Source: Verrucomicrobiota bacterium (GTDB taxonomy: Bacteria; Verrucomicrobiota; Verrucomicrobiia; Palsa-1439). From it: a stretch of DNA of 40,077 nucleotides. The notes under the pieces were generated by a model, which searched no databases, was not told the origin of the DNA, and saw nothing but the letters and a program-made list of their open reading frames with translations. Made by a program: the position numbers and the translations under genes. The stretch is from positions 1 through 40,077 of the forward strand of contig VHCW01000037.1 of assembly GCA_016871575.1 (NCBI GenBank). Direction: 5' to 3'. Numbering within the stretch: position 1 is the stretch's first letter; each line of letters opens with the position of its first letter. This document shows, piece after piece, positions 24,821 to 31,167 of the stretch.

Positions 24821-26260
24821 CTATGCCTGGGGACGGAGAAGCGGGAACAAAATGACATCACGGATGCTCTCGACGCCGGTCAGCATCATCACGAGCCGGT
24901 CAATCCCAACGCCCATCCCACCGGACGGCGGCATGCCCTGTTCGAGGGCGGTGAGGAAATCCTCGTCGAGTTTCTCGGCGTGCCCCGCGGCTTGATGCAG
25001 GAGACGATCGCGCTGGACAACCGGGTCATTCAACTCGGAGTACGCAGGGGCGATCTCCTGCCCGTTGATGACGCACTCGAAGACGTCCACGACGGACGGG
25101 TCCTGCTTGTTCTGTTTGGCCAGCACGACAATCTCCGTGGGCAGGTGCGTGACGAATGTCGGGTTGAGCAGCGTCGGCTCGATGGTTTTCTCATAGACGG
25201 CGTTGGTGACTTCGTAGTCGGGCGAGTTCGGCGGGAATTCGACGCCCATCTGCGCGGCGCGCGCCTTGCGTTCCTCCGGCGAGATGGCGAACCAATCCTT
25301 ACCGAGTCGCTCCTCGACCAGGTCGCGGTAGGTCACGCGTTTCCACGGCGGCCGCAAATCAATCTCCACGCCGTCGTACCGGCGCACGACCAACGTGTCG
25401 AGGACGTGCTCGGCCACGGTGACGACAAGCCCCTGCAACAAGTCCATCATCGTCTCGTAATCGCCGTACGCCTGATAGACCTCCAGCATCGTGAACTCGG
25501 GATTGTGCCGGCGGGAAATGCCTTCGTTGCGGAAGTTGCGGTTGATTTCATAGACCCGCTCAAAGCCGCCGACCAGCAACCGTTTCAGGTAAAGCTCCGG
25601 TGCGACGCGCAGGTACAACTCCATGTCGAGCGCGTCGTGGTGGGTGACGAACGGCTTGGCCGCCGCGCCGCCGGCGATGGGTTGCATCATCGGCGTCTCG
25701 ACCTCGACGAAACCGCGCTCGTCAAGGTACCGGCGAATCTGGCCGATGACGCGGCTGCGCAGGAGAAACGTCTGGCGGACGTTGTCATTCAGGATCAAGT
25801 CGAGATACCGATGGCGGATCCGCGTCTCGGTGTCCTTGAGCCCGTACCATTCCTTCGGCAACGGACGGATGGCCTTGCAGAGAATGACGAAGCTTTCGAC
25901 GCGCACGGTGAGTTCGCCGGCGTGGGTGGTGAACATTTTGCCCGTGACGCCGATGATGTCGCCGATGTCCACGGAGTGCTTGAACAGGTCGAACTGTTCG
26001 TCGTTGAGCACTTTTTTCTGGACGTAAAGCTGGATGCGCCCGCTGGAATCCTTGAGGTCGCAGAACATGCTCTTGCCCATGTCGCGGTGGCTGGTGACGC
26101 GCCCGGCGAGGCGGACATCGTCTTCCGCCTTGCGATTGGCGCGGGCGTCCGCGACGGACTCGCTGGTCTCGAAGCGGCCGCCGTAGGGGTCAATCCCCTG
26201 CTCCATCAATTTGAGGCGCTTTTCCAAGCGCGGTTTCATCAACTCGTGAATCGGTTCCAT
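24821..26260 (-). CDS. lysS: Lysyl-tRNA synthetase, class II
   Basis: LysS charges tRNA-Lys. From the ATG at 26260 ([16 protein letters not shown]) the protein has 479 residues, normal for the class II enzyme. An OB-fold anticodon domain ([16 protein letters not shown]) comes first. Class II motif 1 is near [20 protein letters not shown], motif 2 is [17 protein letters not shown], and motif 3 is [15 protein letters not shown]. An earlier in-frame ATG at about 26281 is possible; neither has a clear ribosome site. It is followed by lolC and lolD on the same strand, a common gene order. Confidence 0.96.
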   Translation of the reverse strand: MEPIHELMKPRLEKRLKLMEQGIDPYGGRFETSESVADARANRKAEDDVRLAGRVTSHRDMGKSMFCDLKDSSGRIQLYVQKKVLNDEQFDLFKHSVDIGDIIGVTGKMFTTHAGELTVRVESFVILCKAIRPLPKEWYGLKDTETRIRHRYLDLILNDNVRQTFLLRSRVIGQIRRYLDERGFVEVETPMMQPIAGGAAAKPFVTHHDALDMELYLRVAPELYLKRLLVGGFERVYEINRNFRNEGISRRHNPEFTMLEVYQAYGDYETMMDLLQGLVVTVAEHVLDTLVVRRYDGVEIDLRPPWKRVTYRDLVEERLGKDWFAISPEERKARAAQMGVEFPPNSPDYEVTNAVYEKTIEPTLLNPTFVTHLPTEIVVLAKQNKQDPSVVDVFECVINGQEIAPAYSELNDPVVQRDRLLHQAAGHAEKLDEDFLTALEQGMPPSGGMGVGIDRLVMMLTGVESIRDVILFPLLRPQA

Positions 26261-26337
26261 GTCGGCGGAGAATACCCCCATGCCGCAGCACGGGCAACGC
26301 AATAATCATCGTGAACGGAACAGAATTCAATGTGGGA

Positions 26338-26445
26338 GCGGCCTTCTGGCCGCGCTTTGCAAGCACCGGATTGCCCGCCGTAGGCGGCAACAAAGATTGG
26401 ATTGCCGCAAGAAGGCGCAAGAGAGCGCCAACAAGAATTAGATTG
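26338..26445. repeat. Short hairpins and GGATTGCC repeats upstream of the restriction island
   Basis: GCGGCC/GGCCGC (26338-26353) forms a perfect hairpin with a TTCT loop, and CCGCC/GGCGG (26375-26387) forms another with loop GTA. The octamer GATTGCC with flanking G or A recurs near 26369, 26399 and 26441. The block fills most of the 272-base lysS-hsdM gap. Confidence 0.6.
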
Positions 26446-26473
26446 CCGAAGTCCCCTCCCCCTGCGGTATAAC
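26443..26473 (+). promoter_or_regulatory. Candidate promoter of the restriction-modification operon
   Basis: TTGCCG (26443-26448) and TATAAC (26468-26473) are 19 bases apart, a wide but tolerated spacing. The -10 box is good. The leader peptide starts about 32 bases downstream. Confidence 0.4.
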
Positions 26474-26504
26474 TCCGCCAACATCGGGCAAAGGAAACAG
26501 GACA

Positions 26505-26540
26505 ATGAACCACACAATCCGCCAGCGCCATTATGTTTGA
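26505..26540 (+). CDS. Eleven-residue leader peptide overlapping hsdM
   Basis: An ATG with AAAGGAA about 8 bases upstream opens MNHTIRQRHYV, and its TGA lies 8 bases inside hsdM in another frame. The hsdM ATG at 26533 has no ribosome site of its own, so hsdM may be translated by re-initiation after this peptide. The overlap would then tune methylase level. This is inference from the layout; no function of the peptide is known. Confidence 0.5.
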   Translation: MNHTIRQRHYV

Positions 26541-27993
26541 ACAGGCTTTCAAGAATATTGATGACGTTCTCTGGAAAGAAGCCGGTTGCACCACGGAACT
26601 CGACTACGCGGAGCAGACTTCGTGGTTGCTGTTCCTGAAATACCTCGACGGTCTCGAACAGGACAAGGCCACCGAGGCCGCGCTGGACGGGAAGAAATAC
26701 GCTTACATCCTCGACAAACCCTACCGGTGGGAAAGCTGGGCCGCGCCCAAGGGCAAGGACGGCAAGCTCGACCACAACGCCGCCCAGACCGGCGATGACC
26801 TCCGCGATTTCGTCAACCTCAAGCTCTTTCCCTACCTCCACGGCTTCAAGCAACGGGCCACCGGGCCGAACACCATCGAGTACAAGATCGGGGAAATCTT
26901 CGGCGAGATTAAGAACAAGATCCAAAGCGGCTACAACCTCCGCGAGATCATTGACCACGTGGACGAACTCCGCTTTCGGTCGCAGTCCGAGAAATACGAG
27001 CTGTCCCATCTCTACGAAGCCAAGATCAAGAACATGGGCAATGCCGGGCGCAACGGCGGCGAGTATTACACCGTCCGCCCCCTCGTCCGCGCCGTTGTGC
27101 AGGTGCTGCGCCCGAAACTCGGCGAAACCGTCTATGACGGCGCGGCCGGCTCGTGTGGCTTCCACTGCGAGACGTTCGACTACCTCAAGAAAACCTATCC
27201 CAACCGCACCGTCGCGCAGGATCGCTTCCTCCAGACCCGCACCTTCTACGGCAAGGAAAAGAAGTCGCTGGCCTACGTCATCGGCATCATGAACATGATC
27301 CTGCATGGCATCGAGGCCCCGAACATCATCCACACCAACACCCTCACCGAAAACCTTGCCGACATTCAGGACAAAGACCGGTACGACATCGTCGCGACCA
27401 ACCCACCCTTTGGCGGCAAGGAACGCGCGGAAGTGCAGCAGAACTTCCCCATCCGCACCGGCGAGACCGCCTACCTCTTCCTCCAGCATTACATCAAAAT
27501 CCTCAAAGCCGGTGGCCGCGCCGGCATCGTCATCAAGAACACCTTCCTCTCCAACACCGACAACGCCTCCGTCAGCCTCCGCCGGCACCTGCTCGAAAGC
27601 TGCAACCTCCACACCGTGCTCGACTGCCCCAGCGGCACGTTCCAAGGCTCGGGCGTCAAGACCGTGGTGCTGTTCTTCGAGAAAGGCGCGCCCACCCGCA
27701 AGATTTGGTATTACCAACTCGATCCCGGCCGCAGCCTCGGCAAGACCAACCCACTCAACGACGATGACCTCATTGACTTCATTGACCGTCAGAAGACCTT
27801 CGCCGACTCGCCGAAGTCGTGGACGGTGGATGCCAGCCGGTCACTGAGCACTGCCGAAGTGGATCTCTCCGTGAAGAACCCGAACGGCGGCGAGGAAATC
27901 AAGCACCGCACCCCCGCCCAGATCATGGCCGAAATCGCCGCGCTCGACGCCGAGAGCGCCGCAGTGCTGGCCGGTATCAAGAAGCTGCTATGA
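26533..27993 (+). CDS. hsdM: Type I restriction-modification methylase subunit
   Basis: HsdM is the N6-adenine methyltransferase subunit that protects host DNA and completes the restriction complex. The 486-residue protein has an N-terminal helical HsdM domain (EQTSWLLFLKYLDGLEQDKA) and the S-adenosylmethionine loop VYDGAAGSCGF (D202-F210). The catalytic NPPF motif of amino-methylases is at N290-F293. The AdoMet loop differs from the common DPAxGxGGF form by G for P and C for G. The stop overlaps the hsdS start as ATGA. Codon use and GC content match the neighbours. Confidence 0.96.
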   Translation: MFEQAFKNIDDVLWKEAGCTTELDYAEQTSWLLFLKYLDGLEQDKATEAALDGKKYAYILDKPYRWESWAAPKGKDGKLDHNAAQTGDDLRDFVNLKLFPYLHGFKQRATGPNTIEYKIGEIFGEIKNKIQSGYNLREIIDHVDELRFRSQSEKYELSHLYEAKIKNMGNAGRNGGEYYTVRPLVRAVVQVLRPKLGETVYDGAAGSCGFHCETFDYLKKTYPNRTVAQDRFLQTRTFYGKEKKSLAYVIGIMNMILHGIEAPNIIHTNTLTENLADIQDKDRYDIVATNPPFGGKERAEVQQNFPIRTGETAYLFLQHYIKILKAGGRAGIVIKNTFLSNTDNASVSLRRHLLESCNLHTVLDCPSGTFQGSGVKTVVLFFEKGAPTRKIWYYQLDPGRSLGKTNPLNDDDLIDFIDRQKTFADSPKSWTVDASRSLSTAEVDLSVKNPNGGEEIKHRTPAQIMAEIAALDAESAAVLAGIKKLL

Positions 27994-29132
27994 AGAAGGG
28001 GTGGCAATGGAAGACGGTTGGTGAGATGTGCGAGGTCTTGAATGGCGGCACGCCAAAGACCGGCGTTGCCGAATACTGGGACGGCAAATATCTCTGGATC
28101 ACCCCGGCCGAAATGGGAAAGCGTCTCAGCCCCTATGCCGATGACACCGAACGTAAAATCACAGACGCGGGCCTTCAGAATAGCTCGGCGCGTATGCTGC
28201 CGCCCCATTCTGTGATTCTGTCATCGCGTGCGCCCATCGGCCATCTGGTGATCAACACCAAACCGATGGCCACGAACCAAGGCTGCAAAGGTTTAGTTCC
28301 CGGCAAGGAGCTTCATCACAAATTCCTCTATTACTATTTGAGCAGCATCGTTGATTTGCTGAACGAGCTTGGAACTGGAGCGACATTCAAAGAGTTGTCA
28401 GGCGGCAAGCTCAAGGAAGTCACTATCCCGCTGCCCCCGCTGGCCGAACAGGAGCGGATCGTGGGGCTGCTCGACGCGGCGTTTGCCGGTCTGGCCACCG
28501 CCCAAGCCCACGCCGCCACGAACCTCCAAAACGCCCGCGCCCTCTTCGCCAGCCACCTCCAATCCGTCTTCACCCAACGCGGCAAGGGCTGGGTGGAGAA
28601 GACATTGGAGAGTTGCTGTGAGCAGATTTTTGCGGGTGGCGATGTTCCGAAAGATCGCGTTTCGAAGGAGCGGACACCGAAATATAGCATCCCGATTTTC
28701 GCAAATGGTGAGAAGGACAACGGCCTATACGGTTTCACTGACGTTGCACGGGTGACCATGCCCAGCATCACGGTTTCTGCCAGAGGCACACTAGGCTTTA
28801 CAGCAATCAGAACCGAACCCTTTTTTCCCGTGGTTCGCTTGATTGTTCTAGTTCCTAACGAAAAGCTGATACTACTATCATTCTTGTATTATGCGGTAGT
28901 GGGGATGGATTTCGGAAATACCGGCACGTCGATACCGCAATTGACCGTGCCAAATTTTAAGGAGTCCAAGCTCCACGTTCCGTCACTTTCGGCGCAAAAA
29001 TGTATTGTAGAAAAACTCGACTCTCTCCGCGCCGAAACCCAGCGGCTCGAAACGATCTACCGGCGGAAGCTGGGGGCGCTGGCGGAATTGAAGAAGGCGC
29101 TGCTGCAGCGGGCGTTTGCGGGGGAGCTTTAG
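27990..29132 (+). CDS. hsdS: Type I restriction-modification specificity subunit
   Basis: HsdS selects the DNA target for the methylase and nuclease. The 380-residue protein has two target-recognition domains. The first opens with GWQWKTVGEMCEVLNGGTPK and is followed by the central helix region with LPPLAEQERIVGLLDAAF; the second begins GWVEKTLESCCEQI and ends with LSAQKCIVEKLDSL. A helical tail follows. Most of the second domain (about 28790-29015) is clearly richer in A and T than the rest of the island, which suggests domain exchange. The ATG overlaps the hsdM stop. The last 103 bases are repeated at 30183-30285. Confidence 0.94.
   Translation: MKKGWQWKTVGEMCEVLNGGTPKTGVAEYWDGKYLWITPAEMGKRLSPYADDTERKITDAGLQNSSARMLPPHSVILSSRAPIGHLVINTKPMATNQGCKGLVPGKELHHKFLYYYLSSIVDLLNELGTGATFKELSGGKLKEVTIPLPPLAEQERIVGLLDAAFAGLATAQAHAATNLQNARALFASHLQSVFTQRGKGWVEKTLESCCEQIFAGGDVPKDRVSKERTPKYSIPIFANGEKDNGLYGFTDVARVTMPSITVSARGTLGFTAIRTEPFFPVVRLIVLVPNEKLILLSFLYYAVVGMDFGNTGTSIPQLTVPNFKESKLHVPSLSAQKCIVEKLDSLRAETQRLETIYRRKLGALAELKKALLQRAFAGEL
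29030..29132 (+). repeat. Direct repeat, copy 1: hsdS 3' end
   Basis: These 103 bases encode the C-terminal helix of HsdS. They recur at 30183-30285 with a core of about 43 identical bases and roughly 90 percent identity overall. The two copies bracket the small ORF and dinD and could recombine to delete them. Confidence 0.9.
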
Positions 29133-29134
29133 GC

Positions 29135-29169
29135 AAAGGATGAATTAGGAATTATGAGGGATGAAGACT
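29135..29169. repeat. Heptamer array after hsdS
   Basis: Degenerate 7-base units (GAATTAG, GAATTAT, GAGGGAT, GAAGACT) follow the hsdS stop. They match the array at 30277-30304 that follows the second hsdS tail. The end of the array opens ATGAAGACTGACACGGACG, close to the start of the gene at 30303, but that frame stops after nine codons. Confidence 0.7.
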
Positions 29170-29192
29170 GACACGGACGGACAAGGGTAAGA

Positions 29193-29345
29193 ATGAATCA
29201 CACCTCACTCCACGGCTACGAAAGTCAGTTGGTGACAAATTGTAACCAACTGAAAACCGACTGCCTCGGCATCAGTCAACCGGTTACAAATTGTAACCGG
29301 TTGAAAACTCCAACAAACCCACGCAAACTCATCCCACTACCATGA
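29193..29345 (+). CDS. Small 50-residue ORF with a duplicated VTNCN motif, coupled to dinD
   Basis: An ATG with AAGGG 5 bases upstream opens a 50-residue frame whose TGA overlaps the dinD ATG as ATGA. dinD has no ribosome site of its own, which supports translation of this frame. The peptide starts MNHTSLHGYES and carries QLVTNCNQLK at residues 12-21 and QPVTNCNRLK at residues 29-38. The DinD protein downstream carries the related QLVTKCNQLK at residues 61-70. At the DNA level each copy is a palindrome. No function is known: it could be a leader that couples dinD translation to an operator, or a decayed duplicate of the dinD segment. Confidence 0.5.
   Translation: MNHTSLHGYESQLVTNCNQLKTDCLGISQPVTNCNRLKTPTNPRKLIPLP
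29226..29252. promoter_or_regulatory. Palindrome 1 upstream of dinD
   Basis: A 27-base near-palindrome built around GGTGACAAATTGTAACC, with 12 of 13 base pairs complementary around one central base. It is the first of three related sites. Confidence 0.65.
29276..29304. promoter_or_regulatory. Palindrome 2 upstream of dinD
   Basis: Arms of 14 bases are perfectly complementary around one central base, with core GGTTACAAATTGTAACC. It lies 50 bases (centre to centre) from palindrome 1 and about 38 bases before the dinD start. The form suits a dimeric DNA-binding protein. Confidence 0.7.
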
Positions 29346-30178
29346 AAAATGACCTAGCCATTTTTGAAGGATACAGAATTCGCCGCATCTATGACGAGCC
29401 GACCGAGACATGGTGGTTTTCGGTCGTGGACATCATCCGGGTGCTGACCCAGCAACCGAATTACAAGGCGGCTCAGAACTACTGGAAAGTCCTGAAACAC
29501 CGGTTAAACAAGGAAGGGTCCCAGTTGGTTACAAAATGTAACCAACTGAAATTAGAAGCCGCCGATGGCAAAAGCTATCTCACGGAGGTCGCCACCGCCG
29601 AGACCCTGTTGCGCCTCGTCCAAAGCGTTCCCAGCCCCAAGGCCGAACCGATCAAGCTCTGGCTGGCCAAAGTGGGCTATGAGCGGATGCAGGAACTGGC
29701 CGACCCCGCCCGGTCGCTTGCTCGCGCCCGCGAGACGTGGCAGAAACAAGGGCGCAGCCAGAAATGGATTGAGCAGCGGATGACCGGGCAGGAAACCCGC
29801 AACAAGTTGACCGATTACTGGGCCGGGCACGACATCAAGGAGGGCGAGGAATACGCCATCCTGACCAACATCATTCATCAGGAGTGGTCCGGGGTGAGTG
29901 TCAAAGCCCATAAAGACCTCAAGGGGTTGAAAACCCAGAACTTGCGCGATCACATGAGCGAGGCCGAACTGATCTTCACCGCGTTGGCGGAGTTGTCCAC
30001 CCGCCAGATTGCGCAGAGCGTTGAGGCCACCGGCATGGGCGAAAACACCGCCGCCGCCAAGACCGGCGGGCGCATCGCCAAGAAGGCGCGGCGCGAACTG
30101 GAGGCCAAGACCGGCCGGAAGGTGGTCACTGGCGAAAACTATCTCCCCCCGTCCTCCCCCACCAAAAAGCTCAAATGA
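29342..30178 (+). CDS. dinD: DinD/BRO-N family protein in the restriction island
   Basis: The 278-residue product matches the DinD group of BRO-N domain proteins, often found inside type I restriction loci. The BRO-N domain covers about residues 1-110 (FEGYRIRRIYDE, WWFSVVDIIRVLT, YWKVLKHRL). QLVTKCNQLK, AADGKSYLTEVA and SPKAEPIKLWLAKVGYERM follow, all typical of the family. A central basic region and LKGLKTQNLRDHMSEAELIF complete it. DinD of E. coli is an SOS-induced protein that inhibits RecA filaments; here the role is unproven. Translation seems coupled to the small ORF upstream. Its stop overlaps the start of an hsdS-tail remnant. A third palindrome lies inside the coding region. Confidence 0.85.
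   Translation: MKNDLAIFEGYRIRRIYDEPTETWWFSVVDIIRVLTQQPNYKAAQNYWKVLKHRLNKEGSQLVTKCNQLKLEAADGKSYLTEVATAETLLRLVQSVPSPKAEPIKLWLAKVGYERMQELADPARSLARARETWQKQGRSQKWIEQRMTGQETRNKLTDYWAGHDIKEGEEYAILTNIIHQEWSGVSVKAHKDLKGLKTQNLRDHMSEAELIFTALAELSTRQIAQSVEATGMGENTAAAKTGGRIAKKARRELEAKTGRKVVTGENYLPPSSPTKKLK
29522..29548. promoter_or_regulatory. Palindrome 3, inside dinD
   Basis: A 27-base near-palindrome with core GGTTACAAAATGTAACC has 12 of 13 pairs complementary. It encodes residues 61-69 of DinD in frame, yet matches the two upstream palindromes base for base over most of its length. Confidence 0.65.
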
Positions 30179-30285
30179 ACGCCGCCGAAACCCAACGCCT
30201 CGAAACGATCTACCGGCGGAAGCTGGGGGCGCTGGCGGAATGGAAGAAGGCGCTGCTGCACCGGGCGTTCAGCGGAGAATTATGA
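30175..30285 (+). pseudogene. Remnant of an hsdS 3' end (36 codons)
   Basis: The frame opens at an ATG that overlaps the dinD stop and encodes AETQRLETIYRRKLGAL onward, almost identical to the C terminus of HsdS (ending AFSGEL against AFAGEL). It lacks both recognition domains. It is the second copy of the direct repeat and marks a past duplication or cassette exchange at this point. Confidence 0.8.
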
Positions 30286-30304
30286 ATTATGAAGGATGAA
30301 GGAT
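30277..30304. repeat. Heptamer array forming the start region of the next gene
   Basis: Two GAATTAT units are followed by two GAAGGAT units, 28 bases in all. The array covers the stop of the hsdS remnant, and its last unit supplies the first two bases of the next ATG. AAGGA of the third unit sits 6 bases before that ATG, so the array acts as the ribosome site. Confidence 0.85.
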
Positions 30305-31070
30305 GAAAGCGGAGACGGACAGACTGTTTGACAAGCACGGCGGGTTTCGGCGGCTGCACTCGTTCACGCTGGCGACCATCGTGCAGCTCGAGACGCTGCG
30401 GTTCTGCCGCCGGTTCCTGACGCACGATCACCGGGAAGCGGGCGGGAAGTTCTACGATCCGAAAGGCCGGCAATACGACCAGATGACCCAGGCGGCGCGG
30501 AGCGGCCGGCAGAACATCATCGAGGGTTCGGAGCGTGCCTCGACCTCGAAGGACACGGAGATGAAACTGACCGACGTGGGACGGGCAAGCCTGAGCGAGT
30601 TGCGCGGCGACTACGAGATCTTCATCCTAGACCGGGGCGAGTTGCCGTGGTCGGTCCATTCGGCGGAAGCCCGGGCGGTGAACGCGGTCTCGCTGGACCC
30701 GGCGCCATTCACCGACGACATGGTGCATGAGTCCGCGAAGCACGCGCGGGAGCAGCGCCGCAAATATGCGCGCTGGCTGGACGCGGAAGACCCGGTGGTG
30801 GTCGCCAACGCGATGCTGATCATCATCAGTCGCGCGTTGAACATGCTCAAGAGCCAGATTGCGGCGCAGGGGGAAGCGTTCGAGCAGGCGGGCGGGTTCA
30901 GCGAGCGGTTGAGCACGCGGCGGCTCGCGGCCCGCGAGGAGCAGCGCCAAGACGAAGCCGCGCCGGTCTGCGCGAAATGCGGCCAGCCGATGCGCCGACG
31001 GAAGTCTGCAAAGGGGGAGTTTTGGGGGTGTACTGGATACCCGGCATGCAAGGGGACGCGGCCGTTATGA
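30303..31070 (+). CDS. Four-helix-bundle suffix-domain protein with C-terminal zinc ribbon
   Basis: The 255-residue protein resembles the four-helix-bundle family related to the 23S rRNA intervening-sequence protein and Avd, in its suffix-domain form. The helical part includes TLRFCRRFLTH, QMTQAARSGRQNIIEGSE and LTDVGRASLSELRGDYEIFI. A C-terminal zinc ribbon of topoisomerase type has C223, C226, C243 and C249 (CAKCGQ, then GCTGYPACKG). Such proteins occur near restriction and retroelement loci; function is unproven, and nucleic-acid binding is the best guess. It lies between the hsdS remnant and hsdR on the same strand. Confidence 0.8.
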   Translation: MKAETDRLFDKHGGFRRLHSFTLATIVQLETLRFCRRFLTHDHREAGGKFYDPKGRQYDQMTQAARSGRQNIIEGSERASTSKDTEMKLTDVGRASLSELRGDYEIFILDRGELPWSVHSAEARAVNAVSLDPAPFTDDMVHESAKHAREQRRKYARWLDAEDPVVVANAMLIIISRALNMLKSQIAAQGEAFEQAGGFSERLSTRRLAAREEQRQDEAAPVCAKCGQPMRRRKSAKGEFWGCTGYPACKGTRPL

Positions 31071-31167
31071 GGGAGGGCGGAATGACCCTATTGACAGTAG
31101 AGACCTCGTTGACGGGGATGTCAGTGCGGTCAGCCCGGTCAATGGCGTCACCCTTCGGGCGAAACCC

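Noticed and set aside
23510-26305. Open frame of 931 codons on the plus strand
   Set aside because: It lies antisense to lolC and lysS, which are certain genes, and has no family motifs. Its His/Arg/Asp/Glu-rich text is what the antisense of GC-rich coding DNA gives.
26239-27717. Open frame of 492 codons on the minus strand
   Set aside because: It is antisense to hsdM and overlaps lysS; no domain can be recognised.
26533-27993. Loss of methylase function from the altered AdoMet loop
   Set aside because: The Gly and Cys changes in VYDGAAGSCGF are unusual next to the textbook motif, but similar YDGA-type loops occur in HsdM subfamilies and NPPF is intact.
29226-29304. Two-unit CRISPR-like or attachment-site pair before dinD
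   Set aside because: The two palindromes differ in their outer bases, are only two in number, and match a third site inside a coding region. Operator or coding-duplicate explanations fit better, and no integrase is present.
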